From NCBI GenBank assembly GCA_945886995.1, contig CAMCZJ010000079.1:1-12108 (forward strand): 12,108 bases of DNA. The letters are read 5' to 3'. Shown here one piece after another: positions 1 to 6,889 of this stretch. Within the stretch, counting starts at the first letter, position 1, and every line of letters starts with the position of its first letter. The translations under genes and the position numbers were made by a program. Source of the DNA: Asaia bogorensis (GTDB taxonomy: Bacteria; Pseudomonadota; Alphaproteobacteria; Acetobacterales; Acetobacteraceae). A model generated the notes under the pieces. The model saw only the letters and a program-made list of their open reading frames with translations, made no database searches and had not been told where the DNA came from.

Positions 1-19
1 CATCAAGCGGCGGTGTCAT
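1..19 (-). CDS. Possible 5' end of a further minus-strand gene (six codons visible)
   Basis: An ATG on the minus strand (plus CAT at 17-19) opens a frame reading M-T-P-P-L-D that runs off the left edge without a stop. A GGAG lies 9 nt upstream of this ATG on the minus strand, which is a plausible ribosome binding site. It would follow the oxidoreductase gene in the same direction after about 90 nt. Only six codons are visible, so no product can be named and the call rests solely on the start-plus-RBS pattern. Confidence 0.25.
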
Positions 20-48
20 TGGCCTATTCTCCAACCAGCAATTTTCTC

Positions 49-69
49 GCGGCGCGAAGGCCGCTTTTT
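49..69 (+). terminator. Hairpin with T-run, terminator-like for plus-strand transcripts
   Basis: A 5-bp perfect stem (GCGGC 49-53 with GCCGC 60-64, 6-nt loop) is followed directly by five T residues (65-69). Read on the plus strand this has the shape of a short intrinsic terminator, but no plus-strand gene is visible to its left. On the minus strand the stem is not followed by a T-run, so it is a poor terminator for the oxidase/transporter operon. Confidence 0.25.
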
Positions 70-91
70 CGGAAACCCTATTACCAGCAGC

Positions 92-105
92 GGCGGAAAA
101 CCGCC
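92..105 (-). terminator. Small hairpin just after the oxidoreductase stop
   Basis: GGCGG (92-96) and CCGCC (101-105) form a 5-bp GC stem with an A4 loop (T4 on the minus strand). It starts 6 nt beyond the minus-strand stop at 112-114. There is no T-tract after the stem in the minus direction, so it could be a weak or Rho-assisted 3' end, or simply chance in GC-rich DNA. Confidence 0.25.
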
Positions 106-111
106 AAACCT

Positions 112-1419
112 TCAATCCCTGGCATCACGCAAGCGATTCTGCGCCATGGTCCAGGCAATGCCGAAGGCGCGGAATTCATGCCCGCTAATGCGGCGCAGCT
201 TCTTTTCCACCGGCGCCGCAATATCGGCCAAAGCCGTGCCATTGCTCGCCTTGGCCAATTCACGCCCGAGCGTGGTCGCCAAAGCCACGCCGCGGCCATT
301 GCAGCCGGTCCAGGTCAGCACACCCGGCGCCAATTCATAGACATGCGGCATCTTGTCATCGGTCGCGGCGACATAGCCCCACCAGATGTAATCGAATTGC
401 ACATCGCCAATCTGCGGAAAAACGCGCTTCACCCGTTCCGTGATGCGCGACCGGATGCGCCCTTCCCAGCCAAAGGGCACGATCAAGCCGCCACCCGTCA
501 CCAGCCGGCCATTCGCATCGAAGCGATAGAAATACAGATCACCCTGCGTATCCGATAGCGCATGCCCCTGCGGCAGGATGGATTTGCGCACATTATCAGA
601 CAGCACTGATGTGCCCATCTGGTAGGACCGCACTGGCACAATGCTGTGCTTGAGCCCCGGCCAGAAATCCCCTGTATAGGCATGGGTTGCGATGATCACG
701 CGTTCCGCATGCAACACACCCCGCGGCGTTTCCACCGCCCAACCGCCGGGTACCTGCCTGATGGCACGCACAGGGCTTCCGGTATGCACCACCGCGCCGG
801 CACGCATCGCCGCCGCCGCCAGGCCGCGCGCATAGCCCAGCGGATTGATCCGCCCGCCGGTCTTATTCTCCCACCCACCATGCCAGTAGTCAGTGCCGGC
901 GAGGGAGGCCATTTCCGCGCGATCCACCATGCGCACCGGGGCCCCGCGGCGGCCCCATTGTTCCACGCGCGATGCCGCCAGCTTCATGCGTGAAGCCCGA
1001 TGCGCCGGCTGAATCCAGCCATTCTGTACCGCTTCCGCCTGGATGCCGTGTTTGCGGATCAGGTCAAACACCAGGGAAGCACTGTCACGGATCAACCCGA
1101 CCAATTCTTCGCCCTTGTCGCGCCCGCCATGCTCGCGTGCGACACTCGCCACAATGGCATCGGGATCAAGGCGCGACATATTGGGAATCACCTGGCCGTT
1201 ATTGCGCCCGGAAGCGCCCCAGCCGATTTCTGCCCCTTCCAGCACCGTGACTGGCACGCCGGCTTCGGCCAAATGCAGCGCCGCCGATAGCCCGGTGAAG
1301 CCAGCGCCCACCACGGCAACGCCAGTGCGCGCTTCGCCCATCAGCGGTTCCGTCGCGGGCGGGGCGGGCGCCGTGGCGGCCCAAAGGCTCGGCGGCATCG
1401 GAGTGGTAATGGCATTCAT
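112..1419 (-). CDS. FAD-dependent oxidoreductase, DAO family (amine/amino-acid oxidase-like)
   Basis: 435 aa. A dinucleotide-binding motif GAGFTG is at residues 38-43, with an acidic residue (E61) at the end of the second strand that normally binds the FAD ribose. Next comes GASGRNNGQV at 68-77, a signature of the GlpO/PuuB/OrdL branch of D-amino-acid-oxidase-fold flavoproteins. The C-terminal FAD contact GCNGRGVALA lies near 372-381. Members oxidise C-N bonds of amines or N-substituted amino acids, gamma-glutamylputrescine (PuuB) being one known substrate; the substrate here cannot be read from sequence. There is no signal peptide, so it is probably cytoplasmic. The start is supported by AAGGA (plus 1427-1431) 7 nt upstream. 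The ATG overlaps the stop of the upstream EamA transporter gene (ATGA at 1416-1419), implying co-translation; the transporter might move the oxidase substrate or product. No puuA or aldehyde dehydrogenase neighbour is visible, so the pathway is open. Confidence 0.9.
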   Translation of the reverse strand: MNAITTPMPPSLWAATAPAPPATEPLMGEARTGVAVVGAGFTGLSAALHLAEAGVPVTVLEGAEIGWGASGRNNGQVIPNMSRLDPDAIVASVAREHGGRDKGEELVGLIRDSASLVFDLIRKHGIQAEAVQNGWIQPAHRASRMKLAASRVEQWGRRGAPVRMVDRAEMASLAGTDYWHGGWENKTGGRINPLGYARGLAAAAMRAGAVVHTGSPVRAIRQVPGGWAVETPRGVLHAERVIIATHAYTGDFWPGLKHSIVPVRSYQMGTSVLSDNVRKSILPQGHALSDTQGDLYFYRFDANGRLVTGGGLIVPFGWEGRIRSRITERVKRVFPQIGDVQFDYIWWGYVAATDDKMPHVYELAPGVLTWTGCNGRGVALATTLGRELAKASNGTALADIAAPVEKKLRRISGHEFRAFGIAWTMAQNRLRDARD

Positions 1420-2306
1420 GCGCTTTTCCTTCCGGTGAACAGCACCGCGGCGAGCATCCCAGCAACTGCCAAGCCTGCCCCAAGAATTTGCAGCAGGGAA
1501 AGTGGTTCACGCAACCAAAGCCCCGCCAGCAGCAGCGCCACCACCGGCACCATGACGGAAAGTGTGGCGGCCCGCGTCGCCCCCAAAAGCTCCACCGCGC
1601 GGGCGAAGAAGAACATCGCCACACAGCCCAGCACCAGGCCCTGAGCGATCAGGTGGAACAGCACCAGGCCCGCCGGCATGGCAAACACCTCTGCCGCGCG
1701 CATCGGCAGCCAAAAGGGTAGGATCGCCAAGCCAGAGACGATGGTGATGGCAGCGGTGGCGGGAATCGCCGGCACCTGCCAGCGGCGCAGCAGCAGCGTG
1801 AACACCGCCCAGGTGGCGCCGGAGGCCATCAGCAGCAAATCGCCGCGCCAGGCGCCGGGGTAATCCCCCATCACGCCATCCCAGCCGATCATCAGCACGC
1901 CCATCACCATGACGGTCAGCGCCAAGGCCCGCCCGCGCGTCGGCCATTCCTTCAGTAACGGTATTGCCAGGATCGCCCCCACAATTGGTGAGGTCATGGG
2001 CGCAATCGTCCCGCCATGGGATGCCGGCGCATAGGCGAGCGCCACCAGGAACAGCATCAGATTGGGCGCGCCGCCAAACAGCGCCAGCAACAGAATGCGC
2101 TTGAGCCCAAGGTGCAGCAGCGTGGCGCGCGCCGCCCAGGCGAAGGGCAGCAGCGCCATCATGCCAACGCCATAACGAAACGCCGCCAGGTCAAAGCTGC
2201 CGAAGCTGCCATCTGCCAAAACGGGGCGCGCCACCACCGCATGGCCGCCCCAGATCAGGGCGGCGGCAAAGCCAAAGGCCAGACCCAGGATGAGTTTCGG
2301 GTTCAT
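1416..2306 (-). CDS. DMT superfamily transporter with two EamA domains
   Basis: 296 aa from the chosen start, almost entirely hydrophobic with about ten predicted membrane segments in two similar halves, the EamA (RhaT/YdcZ-like) architecture. The first segment starts almost at the N-terminus (LILGLAFGFAAALIWG), followed by an Ala/Arg-rich turn; the second half begins around GDLLLMASGATWAVF. The C-terminus is a short basic tail. The family exports or imports small metabolites such as amino acids; the substrate cannot be assigned. The ATG at 2306 is chosen because AAAGGGGGG lies just upstream, although the spacing is short (4-7 nt). A GTG five codons upstream (2321) is the alternative. The gene overlaps the downstream FAD oxidase by 4 nt, so the two form an inner-membrane transporter plus cytosolic oxidase pair. 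Confidence 0.88.
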   Translation of the reverse strand: MNPKLILGLAFGFAAALIWGGHAVVARPVLADGSFGSFDLAAFRYGVGMMALLPFAWAARATLLHLGLKRILLLALFGGAPNLMLFLVALAYAPASHGGTIAPMTSPIVGAILAIPLLKEWPTRGRALALTVMVMGVLMIGWDGVMGDYPGAWRGDLLLMASGATWAVFTLLLRRWQVPAIPATAAITIVSGLAILPFWLPMRAAEVFAMPAGLVLFHLIAQGLVLGCVAMFFFARAVELLGATRAATLSVMVPVVALLLAGLWLREPLSLLQILGAGLAVAGMLAAVLFTGRKSA

Positions 2307-2308
2307 CA

Positions 2309-2317
2309 CCCCCCTTT
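2309..2317 (-). promoter_or_regulatory. Purine-rich ribosome binding site of the EamA transporter gene
   Basis: On the minus strand three A and six G residues end 2 nt before the ATG at 2306. The AAGGGG portion is 4 nt from the start codon, shorter than ideal, but it is the only Shine-Dalgarno-like sequence near. It favours the ATG over the upstream GTG at 2321, which would place this sequence inside the coding region. Confidence 0.45.
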
Positions 2318-2419
2318 GCACCCTGGCGCCTTCTTAAGCCATGCAAAATCCTTCACGAGCGCGGTAAATACGATCAAAAAGGGTTGGTGGAGCCAATGGT
2401 TCGCGTCAGAACGTGGCAG

Positions 2420-2439
2420 AACCGCTGGACCGGGCGGTT
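2420..2439 (-). repeat. Inverted repeat over the histidine phosphatase stop codon
   Basis: AACCGC (2420-2425) and GCGGTT (2434-2439) are perfect 6-bp arms around an 8-nt loop. The stop codon of the phosphatase gene (plus TTA at 2438-2440) lies in the upstream arm on the minus strand. No T-tract follows, so it is a weak terminator candidate or an mRNA 3'-end stabilising hairpin. Confidence 0.3.
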
Positions 2440-2995
2440 AAGAGGCAGGGTTCCACTCAATCATCTCGCAGTTTTCGAAATGCAATCCAGTGAGGCGATG
2501 GAAAAATGTCCCATGTCCGACGACAGCCAGGCGCCCTTGCTGGGCGGCCATCCAAGTTCGGAATTCTTCCACACGTTTTAAAAAATTCTTCTCCGGCTCG
2601 ATGGGTACTCCTCGCATATCCGGTTCGCCCTGATGCCACCATGGGTCACGAAGATGCTGGAATGACAGCATCGGAAACGCGGTGGCCAGCACGCTTGGCG
2701 AGCGCCCGACATCACAGCTATTCCCCAATCGCTCTCGATGACGGCAGGTTACGGTGATGGGTATTTCATAACCCCCGAAAAGCCCAAGCGTAGTCTCTAT
2801 TGCCCGCGTGAGAGGCGAGCAGATGACCAAGTCTGGTGGCGGGAGCATTGCCAATTTTTGTCGGGCGAGATCAACCTGCTGCCGGCCAAGTGGCGAGAGC
2901 GGCGCATCGAAGTGTAGCGGGTCGACATTGGTCTGGTCGAAAATAGCGTTGAAGGTGGATTGTCCGTGGCGGATGAGGAGGATTTGGGCGCTCAT
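2438..2995 (-). CDS. Histidine phosphatase superfamily protein (phosphoglycerate mutase-like)
   Basis: 185 aa from the chosen ATG. The hallmark R-H-G triad is at residues 9-11 (H10 is the phosphoryl acceptor). The second conserved arginine is R64 in S-P-L-T-R-A, an acid/base glutamate candidate is E88 in R-E-R-L-G, and the second catalytic histidine is H161 in VVGHG. All core residues of the branch-1 fold are present, so it should be an active phosphatase or mutase. The substrate is unknown, as the family includes phosphoglycerate mutases, SixA and broad phosphatases. The ATG at 2995 is chosen because it places the first beta-strand (ILLIRHG) right at the N-terminus; a GTG 12 codons upstream (3031) is possible and no clear RBS precedes either. 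Codon use is less GC-rich than in the rib genes, and the gene stands alone between unrelated units, which may point to separate acquisition. Confidence 0.85.
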   Translation of the reverse strand: MSAQILLIRHGQSTFNAIFDQTNVDPLHFDAPLSPLGRQQVDLARQKLAMLPPPDLVICSPLTRAIETTLGLFGGYEIPITVTCRHRERLGNSCDVGRSPSVLATAFPMLSFQHLRDPWWHQGEPDMRGVPIEPEKNFLKRVEEFRTWMAAQQGRLAVVGHGTFFHRLTGLHFENCEMIEWNPAS

Positions 2996-3153
2996 GGCTG
3001 TAAAGCTAAGGGGCCAGGACCCTTTTGTCACCGATCGCGTTTTGGCAGAAATGTGGACGAGGCACAGCCTTGCTGGATCTCCCAGAGGCTTGGCCGGAAA
3101 TCCTCAACGCTTCCCTCAATCCACCGCCAGGGTTACAGCAGGTTCAACCGAAC

Positions 3154-3159
3154 GAAAGG
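3154..3159 (+). promoter_or_regulatory. Ribosome binding site fixing the flavin reductase start
   Basis: GAAAGG lies 7 nt before the ATG at 3167. The frame stays open further upstream to about 2960, but that part reads as non-family sequence and lies antisense to the phosphatase 5' end, so this RBS together with the family N-terminus decides the start. Confidence 0.6.
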
Positions 3160-3166
3160 CTTTCGC

Positions 3167-3799
3167 ATGTTCTACGAACCGCATCTTGGCCATGGCCTGC
3201 CGCATGACCCGTTCAAGGCCATTATCGCGCCGCGTCCGATTGGCTGGATTTCGAGCCTCGACAAACAAGGCCGGCCTAATCTGGCGCCCTACAGCTTCTT
3301 CAACGCCGTGCATTCCAGCCCGCCCATGCTGGCCTTCACCAGCGAAAGCATGAAGCACAGTGCAGCTAACGCCATCGCCACCGGGGAATTCGTCTTCAAT
3401 CTCTGCACCCGGCCTTTGTTCGATGCGATGAACATCTCATCCGACACACTTCCGGAAGGTGTCAGTGAATTCGAAGCTGCCGGGCTTACCACCGCCCCCT
3501 GTCGCATTGTGAAGGCGCCGCGCGTGGCCGCTGCTCCCGCGGTGCTGGAATGCAAGGTGACGCATTCCATGCAATTGCAGGATATGCATGGCGCGCCGCT
3601 CAAGGGCTGGATCATCATCGGCCAGGTGGTCGGCGTTCACATCGATGAGGCCTATATCACCAATGGCCGGTTTGACACGGCCAAGGCACAACCACTCGCG
3701 CGCTGTGGGTACCGCGATTACGCGGCGGTGACGGAAATGTTCGAAGCGCTGCGGCCAACCGATGGCGGTGGTTACGCCCTTGGGCAGAAGGATAAGTAA
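3167..3799 (+). CDS. Flavin reductase-like domain protein (FMN-binding split barrel, DIM6/NTAB type)
   Basis: 210 aa starting M-F-Y-E-P. The sequence IIAPRPIGWISSLD (about 19-32), then N-L-A-P-Y-S-F-F-N (about 38-46), is the FMN-binding signature of the flavin reductase-like domain, and G-E-F-V-F-N at about 73-78 is also typical. Family members bind FMN and either reduce flavin with NAD(P)H for partner monooxygenases or act as stand-alone FMN-dependent oxidoreductases; which of these applies cannot be seen. Length fits the family and there is no signal peptide. It is the only protein-coding gene transcribed rightward in the left two thirds of the window. It converges on thiL with only 6 nt between the two stops and diverges from the phosphatase gene, with a 171-nt gap that probably holds its promoter, although I cannot point to convincing -35/-10 boxes. 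Confidence 0.88.
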   Translation: MFYEPHLGHGLPHDPFKAIIAPRPIGWISSLDKQGRPNLAPYSFFNAVHSSPPMLAFTSESMKHSAANAIATGEFVFNLCTRPLFDAMNISSDTLPEGVSEFEAAGLTTAPCRIVKAPRVAAAPAVLECKVTHSMQLQDMHGAPLKGWIIIGQVVGVHIDEAYITNGRFDTAKAQPLARCGYRDYAAVTEMFEALRPTDGGGYALGQKDK

Positions 3800-3805
3800 T
3801 TCAAA

Positions 3806-4771
3806 TTAGAAATGGCTCCAGCCGCCTTGTGGCAGTGTGATGGCAGCACCTGAGCCATCACGCACCTCAACGCCATCACCCGCCACAAAGCGTCCAATCC
3901 GCGCCACCGGCACATCGGCCTTGATACCTGCGGCTTGCACCGCATCCGCATCTTCCGGCGCTGCGGCGAAAAGCAATTCGTAATCATCGCCGCCGGTCAG
4001 CAGCAGCGGTAATAGCGCGGCATCACGCGCCAAGGCTGCGCTTGCAGGGGCGGAAAGCGGCACAGCATCGGCCATGATCTCCGCCCCGCAGCCCGCCGCG
4101 CGGCAGAGATGCCCCAAATCCTGCACCAACCCATCCGAGACATCCATCGCCGCCCTCGCCACACCGCGCAACGCCTGCCCCAAGGCCAAGCGTGGTTCCG
4201 GCAAGCGATAGCGCCGCGCCAAATGCCCTTCCGCATCCGCAGCCAGCTTGCCCTGCAAAACGCGCAAGCCCAACGCGCCATCGCCAATACTGCCGGAGAC
4301 CCAGACGTCATCACCAATCCGCGCGCCGCGCCGATGCAAAGCCTGCCCCGGCGGTACGGTCCCGATGATAGTCAGCGAGAAACAGGCAGGGCCAGGCGTT
4401 GCCACCGTATCCCCGCCCAGTACCTGAAGGCCGAAACGTTGCTGATCCTCTGCCAAGCCGGTCACGAAATCCGCAATCCAGCTATCCGGCGTGCCGCGCG
4501 TAAACGCTGTTGTCATCAGATAACCCAGCGGCGCCGCCCCCATCGCTGCAAGGTCGGATAGATTCACCCGCAGCAATTTGCGCGCAATCATGCCGGGCGG
4601 ATCATCGGGCAGGAAATGCACGCCTTCCACCAGCGCATCGGCCGCCAACACCAATTGCTGCCCGGCGGGCGGTGTCAGCAGCGCGGCATCATCACTCAAA
4701 TCGAGCGCGCCATCACCCGCCAGCCGGCGGAAATGTTGCGCGATCAGGGCGAATTCGCGGGGCAGGCCCAT
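3806..4771 (-). CDS. thiL: Thiamine-monophosphate kinase
   Basis: 321 aa, full length for ThiL. It phosphorylates thiamine monophosphate with ATP to give the cofactor thiamine diphosphate, the last step of thiamine biosynthesis, in the cytosol. The sequence shows the PurM/ThiL-type ATP-binding elements: the D-D pair at 27-28, A-D-A-L-V-E-G-V-H-F at 44-53 (D45), N-L-S-D-L-A-A-M-G-A at 70-79, G-G-D-T at 119-122, M-D-V-S-D-G-L at 209-215 and G-G-D-D-Y-E-L-L-F at 260-268. The aspartates are those that ligate Mg2+ in the family. It is the last gene of the operon, 8 nt after nusB, a pairing common in proteobacteria. No TPP riboswitch lies in front of it; there is no space. It has no strong RBS of its own, suggesting coupling to nusB translation. 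No terminator is evident in the 6 nt before the convergent gene. Confidence 0.97.
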   Translation of the reverse strand: MGLPREFALIAQHFRRLAGDGALDLSDDAALLTPPAGQQLVLAADALVEGVHFLPDDPPGMIARKLLRVNLSDLAAMGAAPLGYLMTTAFTRGTPDSWIADFVTGLAEDQQRFGLQVLGGDTVATPGPACFSLTIIGTVPPGQALHRRGARIGDDVWVSGSIGDGALGLRVLQGKLAADAEGHLARRYRLPEPRLALGQALRGVARAAMDVSDGLVQDLGHLCRAAGCGAEIMADAVPLSAPASAALARDAALLPLLLTGGDDYELLFAAAPEDADAVQAAGIKADVPVARIGRFVAGDGVEVRDGSGAAITLPQGGWSHF

Positions 4772-4779
4772 GGCGCGCT

Positions 4780-5274
4780 TCAGGCGCCTGGCGCAAAATC
4801 CGCCGGGCGCAGCCGATGCGCCAGCGTATCCAGCATGCCATTGGCGTAGCGCGTTGCTTCCTCATCCAGGAAGCCCGCCGCAATATCCAGATATTCGTTG
4901 ATCACGACCCGCGCCGGCGGTTCATGTGCTTGCATCAACTCGCCGGTGGCAGCGCGCAGCAATGCGCGCAGTACGGGGTCCAGCCGGTCCAGAGTCCAAC
5001 CTTTTTGCAGACAATCCATGATGGCGGCGTCGGCGGCTTCAGCGTGTTCCGCCGCCTGTTTCAAGATTGCCTGAAACAGGGGGATATGCGCCTCCGGCAC
5101 TCCGCCCTCCTCGAAAGCCACTGGCCCATCGGGCGCGCCCATACGGTGGCGGATGAACTGATCCGCGACGGTCTCCACACTCTCACCCGTATGTTCGCTT
5201 TGAAACAACGCTTGCACGGCAGCAACGCGGGCGCCTGTGCGTGGGCGCGCGGTGGCGCGCCTTGCGGCCTTCAT
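4780..5274 (-). CDS. nusB: Transcription antitermination factor NusB
   Basis: 164 aa with an Arg-rich N-terminus (A-R-R-A-T-A-R-P-R-T-G-A-R) leading into the all-helical NusB fold: A-V-Q-A-L-F-Q-S-E near 19-27 is the conserved first helix. V-I-N-E-Y-L-D-I-A near 124-132, with a following A-T-R-Y-A-N-G-M-L-D near 140-149, is the usual C-terminal signature. NusB with S10 (NusE) binds boxA RNA and supports antitermination on rRNA operons. The start codon overlaps the ribH stop (ATGA at 5271-5274), so the two are translationally coupled. The ribH-nusB-thiL order is widespread in proteobacteria, which supports the call. Confidence 0.96.
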   Translation of the reverse strand: MKAARRATARPRTGARVAAVQALFQSEHTGESVETVADQFIRHRMGAPDGPVAFEEGGVPEAHIPLFQAILKQAAEHAEAADAAIMDCLQKGWTLDRLDPVLRALLRAATGELMQAHEPPARVVINEYLDIAAGFLDEEATRYANGMLDTLAHRLRPADFAPGA

Positions 5275-5753
5275 GATAGCCCCCAGCTCCGCGCCAGCGC
5301 GATTTGAGACACCAGGGCATGCGCAGCTTCGGCGCCCTTATTCATGCGGTCAGGTTTGGAACGCGCTTCCGCCTGCGCCAGCGTATCAACGGTGAGCAAG
5401 CCAAATCCAATCGGCGCGCCACTTTCCACCGAAAGGTCCATCACACCTTTGCATATCGCTTCACAGATAAAGGTGTAGTGATCGGTCTCACCCTTCACGA
5501 CGCAGCCGAGCAGCAGAAACCCATCCCAACGCCGGCGTGATTTCATTGCCATGCGCAAGGCGGCTGGCAATTCATAGCCACCAGCGACATCCACGGTCTC
5601 CACCTCGGCCTTCAATTTCTCAAATACCGCTGCTGCGCCCTGGCGCATACCTTCAACCACATCGCGGTAATAAGCGGCCTGGATCACCAGAATGCGTGGC
5701 GCATCACCTGGCAAATGTGCGGGTCCCCGTTCGGGAGAATCAATCGTGCTCAT
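5271..5753 (-). CDS. ribH: 6,7-dimethyl-8-ribityllumazine synthase
   Basis: 160 aa, normal length. It condenses 5-amino-6-ribitylamino-uracil with 3,4-dihydroxy-2-butanone 4-phosphate to give the lumazine precursor of riboflavin, in icosahedral or pentameric assemblies. Visible motifs are G-G-Y-E-L-P at 58-63 (substrate loop), G-C-V-V-K-G-E-T-D-H-Y at 83-93 with the catalytic histidine H92, G-F-G-L-L-T-V-D-T near 116-124 and N-K-G-A-E-A-A at 138-144. G-Y-E-L-P replaces the commoner A-F-E-L/I-P, a mild variant. A purine-rich GGAGAAGG precedes the ATG, which overlaps the ribB stop (ATGA at 5750-5753). Its two substrates are supplied by RibD (plus a phosphatase) and by RibB from the same operon. 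Confidence 0.96.
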   Translation of the reverse strand: MSTIDSPERGPAHLPGDAPRILVIQAAYYRDVVEGMRQGAAAVFEKLKAEVETVDVAGGYELPAALRMAMKSRRRWDGFLLLGCVVKGETDHYTFICEAICKGVMDLSVESGAPIGFGLLTVDTLAQAEARSKPDRMNKGAEAAHALVSQIALARSWGLS

Positions 5754-6889
5754 GGCGCCTTCTCCGCAGGAAGGGGGCGGGTTTCCAGCACTTGCAGCCC
5801 GTAACCTTCCAGCCCAATCAACGGGCGCGGATTATTCGAAAGCCGAATAATCCGCTTCACACCGAGATCCTCCAGGATCTGCGCACCAATCCCGTAATCG
5901 CGGATTTCCGGCGCAATCGCATTCGTGGCGCCACGCTTCAGGCGAATGGAAAGCGCATCAGGCCGCGGATCGCGCAGCAGCACCACCACGCCGCGCCCCG
6001 CCGCGTCAATCATGCGCATCGCCGCATGCAGATCACCAAGCCCGCGGCCCGAGACAATTTCGCGGAACAGAGACGCCGCATGCATACGCACCAGCACCGG
6101 TGCATCGGTGCTGACATCACCCTTCACAAGCGCCAAATGCTCGCCCGGCGCCGCAGTGCTTTCATAGACAATGGCGCGCCAGGTGCCGCCGATGGCCTGC
6201 TCAACTTCGCCTTCCTGCACGCGGCGCACCAGCTTTTCCGTCCGGCGCCGATGCCCGATCAGATCGGCAATGGTGCCAAGCTTCAGCCCATGATGCTGCG
6301 CGAAGGCCACCAAATCCGGCATGCGCGCCATGGTACCGTCATCATTCATGATCTCACAAATGACGCCTGAGGGATTGAGCCCCGCAAGACGCGCGAAATC
6401 CACTGCCGCTTCCGTATGCCCCGCGCGCACCAAAGTGCCGCCTTCACGCGCCACCAGCGGAAAGACATGACCGGGGGTCACGATATGCTCCCGCCCCAAT
6501 TCGGAATTGATCGCAACGGCCACCGTGCGCGCGCGATCCGCCGCGGAAATCCCCGTGGTCACGCCATCACGCGCTTCAATCGAAACCGTGAAGGCGGTTT
6601 GGTGCCGCGTGCCATTGGATTGCGCCATCAGCGGCAGGCCCAGCTGATCCACCCGCGCACGCGTCATGGAAAGGCAGATCAGGCCACGCGCATAACGCGC
6701 CATGAAATTGATCGCATCCGGTGTCGCGAATTGCGCGGGGATTACCAGATCGCCCTCATTCTCGCGGTCTTCATCATCCACCAGGATGAACATGCGCCCA
6801 CGGCGCGCTTCTTCCAGCAATTCCTCGGTGGGTGAGATGAAGTCAGCGAAGGATGTGCGGATGGCGGTTTCCGCCGTTTGGGAAGTCAT
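5750..6889 (-). CDS. ribB: 3,4-dihydroxy-2-butanone 4-phosphate synthase with degenerate GTP cyclohydrolase II-like domain (RibBX type)
   Basis: 379 aa, two domains. Residues about 20-220 are a complete DHBP synthase, converting ribulose 5-phosphate to the four-carbon unit of riboflavin: D-D-E-D-R-E-N-E-G-D at 38-47 (Mg2+/substrate acids), G-V-T-T-G-I-S-A at 109-116, H141 in the HVFPL motif, R-A-G-H-T-E at 155-160 and C-E-I-M-N-D-D-G at 178-185. Residues about 225-379 resemble GTP cyclohydrolase II, but the zinc site is absent: the region H-A-A-S-L-F-R-E-I-V at 270-279 and on has none of the three cysteines (C54, C65, C67 of E. coli RibA). The R-x-I-G-L substrate segment is also replaced, while D-Y-G-I-G-A-Q-I-L at 331-339 and S-N-N-P at 351-354 remain. 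It should therefore make DHBP but not hydrolyse GTP. Proteins of this design have been called RibBX in Proteobacteria. GGAG lies 8 nt before the ATG, which overlaps the ribE stop. Confidence 0.93.
   Translation of the reverse strand: MTSQTAETAIRTSFADFISPTEELLEEARRGRMFILVDDEDRENEGDLVIPAQFATPDAINFMARYARGLICLSMTRARVDQLGLPLMAQSNGTRHQTAFTVSIEARDGVTTGISAADRARTVAVAINSELGREHIVTPGHVFPLVAREGGTLVRAGHTEAAVDFARLAGLNPSGVICEIMNDDGTMARMPDLVAFAQHHGLKLGTIADLIGHRRRTEKLVRRVQEGEVEQAIGGTWRAIVYESTAAPGEHLALVKGDVSTDAPVLVRMHAASLFREIVSGRGLGDLHAAMRMIDAAGRGVVVLLRDPRPDALSIRLKRGATNAIAPEIRDYGIGAQILEDLGVKRIIRLSNNPRPLIGLEGYGLQVLETRPLPAEKAP

Noticed and set aside
2307..2437. Possible small RNA, integration site or promoter in the intergenic stretch before the transporter gene
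   Set aside because: Only a weak TTGATC-like -35 without a convincing -10 and no direct repeats were seen; nothing beyond the stop-codon hairpin can be supported.
2960..3166. In-frame 69-codon N-terminal extension of the flavin reductase
   Set aside because: It lies antisense to the phosphatase 5' end, has no family similarity, and a good RBS precedes the internal ATG at 3167.
5537..6370. Plus-strand frame antisense to ribB and ribH
   Set aside because: Composition is a codon shadow of the ribB and ribH coding strand, with no domain.
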